A stretch of 64,000 nt of DNA, taken from Combretum micranthum (taxonomy: Eukaryota > Streptophyta > Magnoliopsida > Myrtales > Combretaceae). Below are positions 43,304 to 56,692 of this stretch, in pieces (position 1 is the stretch's first letter; every line of letters starts with the position of its first letter). The stretch spans positions 100,833 through 164,832 of the forward strand of contig JAMXBD010002768.1 in assembly GCA_024138025.1 (NCBI GenBank), written 5' to 3'. The notes beneath the pieces are model-generated. The model did no database searches, was not told the origin of the DNA, and worked only from the letters and a program-made list of their open reading frames with translations. Both the position numbers and the translations under genes were made by a program.

Positions 43304-45938
43304 GAAATAAAACCATTGATGAATGCCAAAGGTAAAGCTATTTGCTTATAAATTAATAATATAATCAAGTCAAACTACGACATAAACTATTAGTTTACTA
43401 ATTAGGTCCTAAACATGTTCTGTGGCCAAAAATCTCAGTTAAGACATTGTTAGGGTAAAGCACCACAACCTCCCTATCCTCTCTAGCTCTACTATGCATT
43501 GTTACATTGTACTCATGTTGACACCTCCTTTCTCCCTTCCCTTGGAGAAAAGGGATGCCAATAGTTGGAGGTGTCGACTTAGGGTTTGTTTTGGATTATT
43601 TGATTTTCATCTGTATCTGATCTGCATTTGTATCTGATCCGTATTTGATTTGTTTGATTTATTTATAAGTAAAAATATCTATTTTTTATTTGTATTTAAT
43701 TTTTGATAAATATTCTTTATAAAAACAATAAAAAAGCACAAATAATTAGAATAAGACAAACCAAATAAAGTCTTAGATAACAAAGTACCTAGATAAAATT
43801 AAGAACTTGACAATAATTTGCTCGTCACGCAAAATGGTGTGTACATATGTGCGCATGCGAGCTGGAGTGCCCATGAGAAAAAGACACATATCATAATAAA
43901 ATGTTATAAGTTGGTCTGACTCTCTGTGGCTCGTTCCACCAAGACTTGATCCAGTCAACCGATATAATATATATTTGAAAATAGAGTTAACTCATTTTAG
44001 ACACGAAAAAAACTCGTTGTCGAATGATAGTGCGGTGGTGTTGGTTTTACTATCAAATTGTTGCGATGCGCATCGTGTGCTAGAAGACCTAATATTTTTT
44101 TTTTGGGTCAAAACTTATCTTAACAATTTAAAATTGAAATAATAATTGCACATGATAATCAAAATTTAATTAAGTGGCACTATTATATGATCACCAAATA
44201 TGTATATTATATATGAAATGTTATGATGGAATTGATTTTTCAAAGTTTTTATAACAACAAGAAATTTTGTCAGTTTATATTTATTTTAATATATAATGTG
44301 ATGTTTGTGTTATTTTTTCATAAGTTGAAAGTAATATATCGCATGTTTAATTAGTCTGATAGCTTAAAGTTCGAGAGAAAGTACCCATGCCATGTTTCTT
44401 TCCTTAAATAGTAGCGTTTCGTTTGTTCAAGTTTGAAGAATATAAAGTGTAAAATATAAAACATTGGAACACACAAATAAAGAGATAGAATTGTTATTTT
44501 TTTTTTATTTACGACTTTAAGTGTGTGTATGCTTAAACATAAATAGTGATTTGCAACCCTATTTATTAACACATTCCTCGATTACCCTTTTTCCTCTTCT
44601 TTTCTAAAGAAACTGCAAAATCCTAATGAATAGCACTATCCATGTGCTTATGTTTTAAAATTAAACACATGATGTGTTAAAAAAAAAAAAAAGAAGAAGA
44701 AAATTCATTATTAGATTATGCATCTTAGCATCATCTAATGATTTATTAAGCATTTTTTCTTAATCTTTTCTTTTCCATTTTCTTTTTTTTTTAATTTTTA
44801 TTAAGCTGAATATTTTTGTTAATTTTTTATCAAATTAATTATTTATGAATGACTAGAAGTTGACACGTGTTTCTAACTAAAATTAATAAATAAATATGAA
44901 ATAGGTCATTTTTTTACAAAGAATCTCAAAACAAAAGTCTGCAAAATTTTTCTAAAATCTTACATCTAGCAGCTGGGCTAGATGTTACTATACTTCAAAA
45001 CATCGTGGCAAACATTTTTCCATTTTATTTTGTATTATAGATATAAATGAGATCTTAAATTTGTCAAAAATAGTATTTTAGTAATATTAACCATTGAGGT
45101 TATATTGCTTATGCTTTTTAGCGATGATTAAGGATAAAAGTTACAACTAATATGCTCGGCAATAATTTAAAATTATGAAAATTATCAATAGAAAAGGAGG
45201 AAAACATTTTCTTTTCATTTTTTCTTTCTTTTAAAAAATTTCTTATTGTTGCTAATCAAAATGACTAGTGGCTAGAAGTCATTATTGTTAACTTTTATCA
45301 TTACCTATTAGTATAAATCACTAATATTATATACAACCTCTTATACTATTATTATTATAATATTTGACAGCTACAATACTTCAATTATATATATGGAAAA
45401 CCATAAATTATTTTCTGCAAGGCAAAATTGAGCATATGATACGTCATAACTAGGGAGAAATATTCTGTGGGTGATGCACGTTATGTGAATGTTCATGTGG
45501 TGTTTAACTACCAGTTATATGTTAATACATGAGAGTAGTTTTCAAAGTAACATCCGTCCATATGCCTTTGTGATAGAAAACCATTGGTATGTATATCCCC
45601 GTGTACATTACATATTGCGTATAATACCCATTAAATCCTTTCTAGCTAGCAGAGGTCTTGATACTAAATAAGATAAAATAATGAATATACTTAATATAAT
45701 TTCATAATTTTTATTATATTATTCTCAAAAGGAAAATTGAAATTATTTTACAAGTAATTTATATTAATAGATACATGCATTTGATACCTGCATGAAGCGG
45801 AGCTTCATATCTATGGATCCTGGGTGATATTACTATACCACTTGACCAAATTAATGTATACAAGATTCCACTAACCCTATTCCACATTATTGAACACAAT
45901 GAGATTGGATGTTAACAAAGAAATCTTCTTTCAGATGC
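43304..45938. other. AT-rich spacer between the RPC3 remnant and the P450 gene
   Basis: No further RPC3 exon was recognised. The stretch contains one copy of a dispersed repeat (43575-43770, see separate entry), an A/GAA run near 44680-44700 and several T runs. No other gene or RNA is supported. Confidence 0.45.
43575..43775 (+). repeat. Dispersed MITE-like repeat, copy 1
   Basis: The block contains GATTATTTGATTTTCATCTG, GTATCTGATC and ATAAGTAAAAATATCTATTT and ends ACCAAATAAAGTCTTA. The ends are roughly inverted (CTTAGGGTTTGTTTTGG against TAAGACTTTATTTGGTTTG). Related copies lie near 55865-56065 and, inverted, near 60120-60260. Confidence 0.6.
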
Positions 45939-47413
45939 TCATTTTTGCAAAGATTGAACCATCAAAAGACAACCTTGGGATGGTCGAAGTGAGAGCATAA
46001 GGGAAGGACTGTGACAATAGTTTGGTGAAACCGAGAAGGAGAACCTAGAAAGTAGGAGGGTCAAGACAACCTTATATTCCATGGCAGTCAAGTTCCTGCC
46101 AATGCACATTCTTCCTCCAAACCCAAAAGGCACAAACCCCATCTTGTGTTTGCACCCACCATATAAGGGGTCGTCCTTGAACCGCTCCGGTTTGAATTGG
46201 TTGACGTCTTCGCCCCATAAAGCTGGGTCATGGTTCATTGATACAACGTCAATCCACATATTTGTTCCATTGGGAATTACCTTGTCTCCCACTCGAATGT
46301 CTTCCCTTGCTTGTCTTTGTACATTTGGTGCCGGACTATACAAACGTAGGACTTCATTCATCACCCAACCCATCTGCATTATCATGCCAATTCGACACAT
46401 TAGAAATCACTAAATTCATTATTACAACGAATTAAGATGTTGTTGCACTGAGGATTTGATGTTAAGCCTAGTGATAATAAACTTTTTAGAATCATTTGTA
46501 AATTAAAATATAATAAGATAAAACGTTTCAATCCTATAAAATACCTACCTCAATTTACAACTAAAAATCGCCATAAAAAAATAGTGTATACATATTCAAC
46601 TGACCATGACTATTAAATTCAACAATAAATTAAAATGCCCTTATGTAAGATTTTTATAATACTACTCCATAAAAAAAAAAAATAAAGAAAAACCGAAACT
46701 CAATTATAATGCACATCAAGATAGTAAATATATACTTGTGAAGAAAGATTAAGAAAATTAACTAAAAACTGATTCAAATATTAATGTTTTAAATTAATTT
46801 TATAAAATTTTAATGTCTCCACTAATTTAACTTTTGCGGAACCTAATTTTTGTTCCAAAGAGCTTGGGAAGGAGCCGCAGTCTCTACAGGTGGTAAATCA
46901 CAAACGGATTTCCCCTATAAATGTGGTTCCGTACTTGGGCTGACGATGACGATAGGTGATGTCGTAATGACATGGACATTTGGTAAATATTTGATATCGT
47001 GTCAGCGTCGCACGTACGTAAGGACGTATTGTCTTTTACACTCAAATAAATCTCTCCGAGTCTCCGACCATGAAATATTTGGGGTCATATTTGGCATCTC
47101 CTGGCTGGTCCTCCGCAACATATATGTTTACAGAAAACCAACCTTTCCAATTTTAGAAAATACCCACACCGAGTATTTGAGGAAAAAGACGGGCATTTCG
47201 TATTTTACAAAAAAAGATTTAGGTCTAGGACCAATAATAATTTCTCACTCCCTATAGTAATCATTAATTTTGATCCTATCTAAGTTCTTTGGCTTCTGCA
47301 TTTTGATTATTGCTCTAGAGAAATAAATCATAGCATATCTAATAATTAAACCTCGTTTTGGAAATAAAGTAAAATTAATAATAAATAAATCCTTGCCAAT
47401 TATCCCATTGGGT

Positions 47414-47449
<36 letters not shown>

Positions 47450-50269
47450 TCAAATGGAAGGAGAACTCTAATTTATTTGATTTATGTTATCAATAACAAT
47501 ACTTATAGTGAGTGAGTATTTTATTACGTGTTGGTTATTGAAAACTTGTCATATAGTTTTATGATCCGATTCGAACAAATATAAAGATTATGCTACGTGA
47601 TAACTAAAATTTTCCTTTTCAAGTATAGATAAATAGTATGCAATCATTTTGACCAATTTTTATAAATTTAAGTTGGTCACAAACTATATCATATATTTCG
47701 GATACATAAGCTACCCAAGTCCAAATCTAGCCAGCTAAATTTCCTTTTCAAGCATAGGCAAGTCACGTTGGAATAAGATAATCTATTCAATCATTCAAGA
47801 GTATCATTTAAATTATAGCACAATTTATTAGATCCCATATAGTCATCATATGATAAATGAGAACATTCCCATCTTGACTACCTAGAATTTGAATCAAATG
47901 TTACAGACTAGGTTGTTTATGTTATATTCAGAAAACCAGCATATGAAAAAAACAATACACAACATGAAATAATGTTGAATTAGATAAAAGGAAACGTTTC
48001 ATTACCTTCTTTAGCCCAGCAAGCAATGAGGCATCAATGATTTTATCTCCAACCACTTCTTTTATCTCTTCTCGCAATTGGTCTTGCCACTCGGGATGCA
48101 TGGCCAGCAGCAACAACGTCCACGTCAGTGCCAGCGCGGTGGTCTCGTGGCCACCGAAGAAGAAGGTCTTGCACTCATCCACCAGTTCCCGGGGCGACAG
48201 GGTCTTGCCCAGCCGACCATCTTGGTGGTTCTCTTGAAGCAATAGGCCAAGCAAGTCCTTTTGAGAAATTTCCGGTCGACCTGCTTCTTTTCTTGATGTT
48301 ATGATTGACATCAAGAGGTTATCAATTTCTTTCCCTAGCAATTTGGCCTCGACTGTGTGCTTAGGGGTGAATAATTTATTAAATGGTACCCCAACATAAC
48401 GATTGGATTTGAATAGAGTGACTTGCACTTCCCTTAATTTCTCCACCACCTTACGCCCTTCCTCGGTGGTGACGCCGAAGCTCGTCCTGGCAATGATTTC
48501 GCCGGCGGTGGAGACGATTTCCTTCTCAACATCGATTTCGGGGTGGCCGGAATTAATGAGAGCTGTCCATCTGTCTACCATTTTTTCCGTGGTGTGCACC
48601 ATTAGACTTGCCATTGCCTGTTGGGAAAAGTCAATAAGTAAACATTATTCATGAAAGACTTCAAATTCAAATTTAGTCATCTTCTTGTGAAAAAAGTTAA
48701 TGGTGAGAATTCCCGGAGACCTTTCACACTTGAGAAATTCTTCACGCACGAAGGTGGTAGTTAAAATTTTATAATTGGAATATGATGAAAAGTTGAAAGA
48801 TTGAATTCCAAAGTGTATGTCTGACTTTTTTACCGAGTCTTTTGGTTTAACTACTCTTTCGTAATAATCTATTAAACTTCATTTTAGGCTTCTTATTGAA
48901 TAAAGAAAAACATAGCATACATACTTTGGATCTTCTAAATTTTCCTCAATTTGTTATTTGTTTAGATTTTTGAAATACCTTATAACATCGTTGTATATCA
49001 TTTATCGAAATTTTAAGTGTTTATTACATATGATAGTATTTTAAAGGATTAAATTTAAGAAATTTAAACACAGTCAATAATTTTAAACGCTTCATTTCCA
49101 TATTATATATATGTTTGTATACATATACATATATATATAATTTTCTTACCAAAGTTTTAATTATCTAATCCAACTCGTGATGCACATATCTATGTATACA
49201 CCAAATCTGTTGAATAGACCATGCCGACAAAGTATTAATTTATTGCATATGAACGAAGGAAGAAGATTATTATTTTATTTTTTTAATTATTATTATTATT
49301 ATTTTTCATGGAAGTACAAGGCTGATGCCATATATGAATCTTATCATCACGAGGTTCTATGAAAAGGGTGTCACCTTCAAGTTGGAAGGGGTGAAAGCAG
49401 GAGTAATAACATGTCTGTGACGAACCCAGTCGTCTCCTTCAACCATAAGAAGACCACTTCCAAACATGGGTTTCCTGTCGTTCTTGAACACCGTTGGCTT
49501 ACCCCAGCTCTTCCCCATCACTCCCGCAGACATCTCTTTCAAAAACTCTGGATCCGCGATGTACAAAAACGGCTCCACTCCTAACCAGTACGTGAAAACC
49601 TTCCCTGCATAAGTTAAAAAACGAGTCGATTTTAATTTTGAAGGTATTAGTATTACTAGCAGGATCATGCAAGTGTAAAACAAGGACTAAAGTAGCACCG
49701 TCTATTCACTACACGCGAGAGCCTGGCATATATTGATACCGGTACATAGTATCCGTGCCATGCCATACCTTCCTCTCACGTGTTACCAGTAGATCGGGCC
49801 CATATTACTAGCAGATGATGCACCCATATATATAAAAAGAGAACATATAATAGTAATATATCTGACTCTTGCATATGGTCTATATAGATCAGACCTAAGT
49901 AAGAAAAATTCGAGACAAGATGTTGGAGAGGTTGCATGATCATATAATGATGTAACAATGCTTACCGTGAGACTTTTGCCAGCGGGCAAAGTAGGGAAAA
50001 ACTTTAGAATGGATGTCATGAGAAATTATCGTATTGTTGTTCGAGGAAACTCCATTACTACTAGCAGGGACAGCTTTTCTCATGTCATTTATGTTTCCTA
50101 GAGGGAAACTGGGAGGAGGTCCTCCAAATCCATTCTTTCGCAGTTTACGATATGCTTGGAGAGGTCTAACCCAGTAAACAAACAGCATTTTCCAGAAAAC
50201 AAACACAGAAAACAATACAGCCGAAGCTGAGAGAAGAAGAGAATAGTAAAACGAAGAAAACATTGCCAT
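45939..50269 (-). CDS. Cytochrome P450, CYP72 clan, CYP715A-like
   Basis: An intact four-exon gene. Exons on the minus strand are 50269-49966, 49604-49375, 48617-48006 and 46373-45939 (1581 bp, 526 residues), all with GT-AG borders and consistent phase. The start is the ATG reading MAMFSSFYYS. The protein has an N-terminal membrane anchor (residues about 6-30), a hinge GFGGPPPSFPLGN, DDWVRHRHVITPAF (C helix), the I-helix oxygen-binding motif FFGGHETT (about 331-338), the ExxR motif EVLR (389-392), PERF (444-447) and the haem-binding PFGFGGRMCIG with Cys 472. It should be an ER-bound monooxygenase working with P450 reductase. The MSAGVMGKSWGKPTVFK and GKEIDNLLMSIITSRK segments fit CYP715A as I recall it. 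The substrate is unknown. It could be another CYP72-clan family. Confidence 0.9.
46850..47260. other. Relatively GC-rich block in intron 3 of the P450 gene
   Basis: Intron 3 (48005-46374) is AT-rich except for this block, which has a markedly higher GC content and a 135-codon plus-strand open frame (46850-47257). It includes CCTATAAATG and the word CGTACGTAAGGACGTA. The putative protein matches nothing I recognise. It may be an inserted repeat fragment or chance. Confidence 0.4.
47418..47452. repeat. TAA microsatellite in P450 intron 3
   Basis: About eleven TAA triplets in tandem, within intron 3 of the P450 gene. Confidence 0.9.
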
Positions 50270-50384
50270 TATTATGTTATTATCTCTCTCTCTCTCTATA
50301 TATATTGGCTTTCTCTCTCTAAGTGGTTTAATTAGTTGATTTTGATGGTGGTGATTGTTGGTTAGAGGAAGAGAAGTAGGGGGG

Positions 50385-50392
50385 TATTTATA
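50385..50392 (-). promoter_or_regulatory. TATA box of the P450 gene
   Basis: The minus strand reads TATAAATACCCCCC, about 116 bp upstream of the ATG at 50269. The leader between them contains a GA-rich microsatellite (50283-50300) typical of plant 5' untranslated regions. Confidence 0.7.
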
Positions 50393-50399
50393 GAGAAAA

Positions 50400-53300
50400 A
50401 ACGCGGGTGTCAAATGACGATTTGAATCAATGTCGGAAAATTGACTGAGAATAAAACAGCCACATCGATACGATAGTTTGATTGGTTTGAACATTTTGCT
50501 TTTTGCCACTTCGTATGGCATGTAAGAAAAAAACGTTGTCTAAAGTCTCTTTTTGGAACTCTTTTTCCATAAAAAAGAATATATATATACTTTTGTATAT
50601 GTGTTTTTTTTTAAATATATATATATACACATATATTTTGCGTTATCGTCCACCTTTTATGGGTTTCTCAACCTTTTGTTCAATTATATATTTAAAAAAA
50701 AATACAAAAATGCTGCCAGATAATAAATAATCCAAAGAATAGATATCTTGAATTCATCTCTTTCTCTCTTCTCCTCTTCAATCTTCCGTCAAGAAAAAAA
50801 AAAAAAAAAAAAAACACTCATCTCTTGAAAATTATTAAACTTCTATTTTCAAGAACTTCTATTGTCAAAAGATAAGTTAATAAATGAACTCATAAAAAAC
50901 GATTTCATTATAAATGCAGTAAACTCGTTAGACAAACTTATTATAATTCAAACTCATCAAGAAATATGTCTATTTTTAGGATTATTTATTTTTATAAAGT
51001 AGTATTTTTGTAATTTTTATTAAATAATAATTTTTTTTTTTTTCCCAATTCTTGCATCACGGTTTTCTTGAAAATTATCATCTCATAGTGAAAAATTCAT
51101 TTGCTTATACTTTATTTGTGTGTGTGTGTGTATACACTTGTGTGATGTAATAGAATTATTAATATATATACAAGCATTTTATTGCTCAGTAAATAGATAA
51201 TACTAGATTTTGTGGTTTCTTATGATACGGGTGTTATAAATATGTAACGTTTCAATTATCTAAAAAATTAAATGTAAATGGTATATATAAATTCGTCGTG
51301 CTCCCATCCAAACAATATTTTGTTAAGAAGAAATTTAAAATGAGCGTAACGTGTCATAATTTAACTCTCATATGGTTCGACTAGACATCGATGACTATTA
51401 TACTTAGCAAAGTACTGAATTAAGTGATGAGACTTCCTACTGGAGTAACACTGGTTAGATCAACATCTCAAAGCCTACACTAAAATATATAAGTGTTTTT
51501 ATATATTATGGTTCGAATTTGAATTTGTTAATTACAAAATGCAATTCAAACTTAATATATATATTTGGAGAACTTTTATAGACTAGCCATCAATCATTTA
51601 ATGATTAATTAAAATAAATATAGTAAGTGATTTATTAAGTATTTTGGTAATGCAACTAGGTTGAGTATGAATGTAATCCATTAAATAATTAATAAAACAA
51701 TATGATGGGATTATAAAAATTTTATACTAGCAGCTTGTTTGTTTCATATGAATAGCTATTCATTCTCTCGTTGTTTAAGTAAAGTTACTATTATGGTGCT
51801 GATTTGAGATGAATGATAATTCATAATGAATTTTTATTATAATGAATAGTAATTCATGTACCCACATCCATAAATTGCTATTTAATGTTTTTTTAACTTT
51901 GTCATAAATACTTTTGTTTTAAAAATATCACCTATAAAACTCTCTATAGATATTTTACCTTTTATTTTAATAATTACTTTTTTTTTTAACACCAAGTGAA
52001 TATATAATATCCATTACAATCCTATTACATTCCTTTTGAATTGCAATTCCACTCTCTTTTTATTCCATATAGCAAAGTGAAGGAGCTTTTTTTATATCAA
52101 CGTTCTCTCTTTATATTTCTTTTGGTTACTAAAATATTCATTTATTTACATGATAGATGGATGAGTAATCCCTAAACTTTTGTGCTTTGAACTTTAATAT
52201 GTCTTATAAGTTGAGAGGATTTGTGAAATTATTCATTTCATTTTTAAGCTTTGGAAAAAGATTAGATTCATCATGTATAAAAAGACATAGTGTTCAGACC
52301 AAAAGACAAGTGTATGAATTTCCTTTAATGCATAGCGGTAGTGATAGTATTATGAACTAGCTCTATAAATCGACCTTATGAGAGTAGCTAAAACTTAGAG
52401 TGAGGAAGACATCGGAATTGTAATTTTATATTATATTGTGTTCGAAGTTACCCCACCATATCAATAACATTTCAATTCCCCTAACTTTTCACTTTTTTGC
52501 CGGCTTCAACGCTTTCGCCAAGTACTATAACTTTTCATATTTAATTTGAACTACTTCGCAAACATGCCCTCGATAGTGGATATTTCTTCTTCTAGTCGTA
52601 ATTGAAAACCTACCAGCAATTACAATTGTCAAAAAATTACTGACATTACCAAAAAAAAAATTCTTAAATAAATTATCATTAAGACTAGCCAACATTGAAA
52701 CGATCATTTCATGATTCTGTCGATGTGAATATACGAAAAAAGAGAAAGCAAATACATCACTCAAGTGAATCGGATTGGATCAATAAAACAAATGGTAGTA
52801 AATAAATTAAGGTATTTTGACTAATGCATTTTCTGTGATTTCCAATGCTTAATGCGACCTTTTGGAATCATGTGAAATCATGTAGAAGAAAATTTAAAAT
52901 ATATATATATAATTAAAAAAAGGTAGAAGACCAAATAGTAAAGGTGCAAGCATCACCCTTAATCTTTTGAATGAAAGCATCAGGATTCTTCATCTCCATT
53001 GTATTAAAAAAAATAATATTAATTTATGTTTGTAAGATATAATGAGATATCCTTAATAATGATCTCAGTCACTCTTTTTTTTTTATATCTCCGTCCACTT
53101 CAAATCTAAAAGGCACACTCATATATTTATAAAAAAATTTAGGATTTGTATGTCTACTATTTCCTTACTTATTTCGATATATACATGCTTCATTTTCTTT
53201 ATTTATTTTGAATTTTCCTATCGTTATTGTCTCTTTTTCTAAGATTTACTGGATTTTTCATTTAGTTTTAAATTATGGCCTAAAACCAAACTAAAAAGAA

Positions 53301-54009
53301 ATATTTCAAGGATAACAGTTATTCTGAAATTATCGTAACATGTATCCAAAATAAAAGAGATGCGACCATTCAATGTTAATTATGAAATGAAATAAATTGA
53401 TTACTCACATGGAGAATGTATATAACAAAATGTAGGTTATTGTAGACGTAATTCAAACAGAAAAAAGGTAGCGAAAAAATTAGTTGACAGTTGAAGTTGT
53501 GAATACCTTGCAACATTCAAACAAAAATTTATGCTGTCCTTCTATTAGGTATAGACAAAAGCCACGATTCTAAAGTCAAGCCTCGCAGTCGGTGTTCAAA
53601 AATACAGCTATATAATCCGCTAGATGCTATACATGATAGCATGCAACTAAGAAAATTTGGTTGGAGTGCTCTTGTTTCATGCGTTTTAATGGAAAAACGT
53701 TAGTCACGTCCTGGGTTGAATCATACGGAGTTTGATTGCATGCCTTTTTCCATGATCCCAAGAACTGTTCATCCTATGGTTGCGACGAAATGGAACCCAA
53801 AATAATTGGAGATATAAGGTCCATACGGTAAGATAAGTAAACGGAACACCTCTCTTTCTTTGATTACATGAATTATACCTATTTGTATCGAGTTTTTTTT
53901 TTTTTTCCTTGTTACAACAAGGATGACATTGTCTTCGGGACTAGTGGTAATATCACCAAATTACAGTAAGTTTTTGGGTTAGCTAAAGATCAAAAGGTAG
54001 GCCTTGGTT
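50400..54009. other. AT-rich intergenic sequence upstream of the P450 gene
   Basis: No gene is recognised. There are microsatellites (TA-rich at 50580-50640, A20 near 50793-50814, TG repeat near 51116-51132). 51725-52085 carries words such as AATGAATAGTAATTCAT and TTGAATTGCAATTCC that are typical of MITE interiors, without a clear boundary. Small open frames (for example 52525-52764) show no known motif. Confidence 0.4.
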
Positions 54010-54017
54010 ATTGTAAT

Positions 54018-55382
54018 TAGGGGTGTTTATGGTTCGGTTTGATTCAGTTGATCAAGACTTGAACCGAATCGAATCGCATTTAAATAGTTCATCCAAATCC
54101 TTAATGAACCAAATTGCTTTAACTTAATGAACCAAATTGATTCAAATGCGGTTTGAACCATTTTTAAAAGAATTTAATACTATAAAAAATATTAATAGTC
54201 ATTTGAATTGCCAAGAAAAAAATATGTTTAGATTGAGGAATGTTGTGTAAGAATTAAAGTCACTTATCATTATATTAACTTGTATATTTAATTTTAAATA
54301 TAGGTATATTATCTCCTCCTAAAACTATTTTTCAATACAAATTAAGTTACATATATTCTTAATAAATCTATAATACTAACTAAGAAAATCATTCTTTTGC
54401 ATTAATTCCATGTTTATTTATAATATTCTTCGCTTATAACATATATAATTTCCATTGTACCAATTAAATGTTGTGTATGTTCTAAACTCTATTATACTGC
54501 TTTATTTTAATTTGATGCATACTTGCTTGTTTTAGGAAGAATTTAAATTAATAGAATAAGAAGACATACTATGAAAATTTTGAAAATATAATAATAATAA
54601 GGAAACATTAGAATTAATGAAAATCTTTTCTATAGTTTTAGGAAAATTTTAAAATCAATGAAATGAAGTAGGAAAACATACATTAAAGATTTTGAATATA
54701 TTAATAAAGGACATCATAATTTATGAAAATTTGTTCTACTATTTTAGGAAAAGATTTATAGAAAAAGTTAAAGAGATATACAAAGCATTAAAGACTTATC
54801 TTTTATGTTGAGGAATTAAAAGATTTTTTTTTTGTATTTTTTAGACAATAAAAAGGCTGCTTGTTTAATATTATGAGATATAAAATATATTCAATGATGT
54901 ATTATATAAAATATATATAGCATTTATATTTATAAATATAATTAATGTGGTTAAAAATGTAATTTACATTTCATAAATTGGAACAGAATCACAAATTATC
55001 TTAATAAATCTACAAATTGAAATCTTACTCAATTCCTTTCAAAGAAGTATCTAAACATAAGAATGATATTAGAATCCAATATTGCAAATCCATGTTAAGT
55101 CGATTTTAACATACTATATACAAACGTGATATTAGAGCGAAATATCGCATTCAACCTTAATATATAATGTTTAAGAGTTATAAATAAATAAAATGATTTT
55201 TTTTAATTTCTTTTAATGTAAAGCGATTTGGTTTGGATTCAAACAGTTTGGTTTAGTTTGACCCGTCGAATCAAACTATAACTATTTTGACTATTTCTAA
55301 ACCAAACTGCGAACTAAATCGAAATATAAAAGAATTGTATTTTGAATTTAGTTTGGTTCGGTTCAGTTCACGGATGGCCCTA
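54018..55382. mobile_element. Non-autonomous hAT-like element
   Basis: A 1365-bp AT-rich element. The left end is TAGGGGTGTTTATGGTTCGG and the reverse complement of the right end is TAGGGCCATCCGTGAACTGA. Both subterminal regions carry several GGTTCGGTT or GAACCGAA words, as in hAT elements. The 8-bp flanks ATTGTAAT and ATTATGAC match at five of eight positions, consistent with an old insertion. There is no transposase frame. Confidence 0.6.
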
Positions 55383-55864
55383 ATTATGACTATGGATTCA
55401 GTGAATGTAGTTGATGCAACTATTGATTATTGTTAATTTCCTACATAATTGTGACATAATGCTTAAGGATATTCTCTTGCTTTGACAAATAAAAGGGAAA
55501 AAAAAAAGAATTTTCCAAAGTATGATGCAGGAATTTATTTTTTTTTTTGGCCGTGATCTAGGAGTTGAATAGTTTGAAACTTTTCCCCATATTGAAGTCT
55601 TAATTAGACCACTCAAACATCAACTGGACAATCTGAACCAACATTGGATTTACAAAAGAAATTTGAGTATAATGATAGTGACAAGTAATTTTTTTATTTT
55701 GGTTGTATTTGAGCTTCTTGTAAATTGGTTCGAAAATAATTTGAAAGTAATTTACACGTTTTAGTCCAAATAACCTGTATAGAACCACGTAATAATATGT
55801 AATGTGGATGCATCCAGTTTGTCTCGGAATAAATGCTGGTTTCATCAGAACCGCCCATTACCAA

Positions 55865-56065
55865 ACTTTTTGAATTATTCGATTTTTATCTATATTTTAT
55901 CTATCCGATCTGTATTATATTTTATCTGTTTTTTATCTATTTGATCTTTTTATAAATAAAAATATTTATTTTTTATCCATAAGTATTTTTTTATAAACAT
56001 CTATCTAAAAACGATAAAAATAAAATATCAAAACTACATTAAAAAAATAAAACAAATAAAGCCTT
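55865..56065 (+). repeat. Dispersed MITE-like repeat, copy 2
   Basis: It shares GAATTATTCGATTTTTATCT, ATCTGTATTATATTTTATCT, TTTTATAAATAAAAATATTT and the end AACAAATAAAGCCTTA with the block at 43575. It is diverged but collinear. Confidence 0.55.
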
Positions 56066-56666
56066 AAGCTACTGGATAAAAGAAGCAATGAAGTCAGTGT
56101 GCCAAAAAAAAAAAAAATGGAGAAATGGTACTTCTAGAACCTCAAGCTTCACGACGTTTTTCTAGTTGTGGTTTAAGATTTCTCCGACTTTCCTCTTGCC
56201 TTTTGTTGTTCTTTTCTAACTCTAGAACAGCCTTGTGCTAATTCAGTTGTATAATGCAATTTTACCACAACTTAGTCCATTACAAGATCAAACATTTTCG
56301 TTTGCAACTGATACGATTGCTGATTTTTCATGTCCATCTTGTCTTTGTCTAGTGGTTAATTTTGAAAAGAAAAGAAAGAATTAATAGAATAATGGACAAT
56401 TTCTTCTCACTTTTCTGAAGATGGGGAAATTTTTTTTAAAAAAAATCTAGTGATATGATGAATGGCACATTTTTCAATCATACGTGAAGTCATGATAATG
56501 AACGATATATTTCTTTGCAGAGAATATTTTATGGGACTTTTATAATTACCCCATTTAATTATATATGAAACCTGTTTTGTATCTATTGACCGAGCACCTT
56601 CCATTAGATTATATCTTGATAATTTGAGAGAAATGGGTATAAAATCGTTACCTAAAATATTACAAA

Positions 56667-56692
56667 TATATATATATATATATATATATATC
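56667..56692. repeat. TA microsatellite
   Basis: About thirteen TA dinucleotides in tandem. Confidence 0.9.

Noticed and set aside
46850..47257. A separate plus-strand gene in the P450 intron
   Set aside because: The 135-codon frame has no recognisable domain or splice support. It is kept only as an unusual block.
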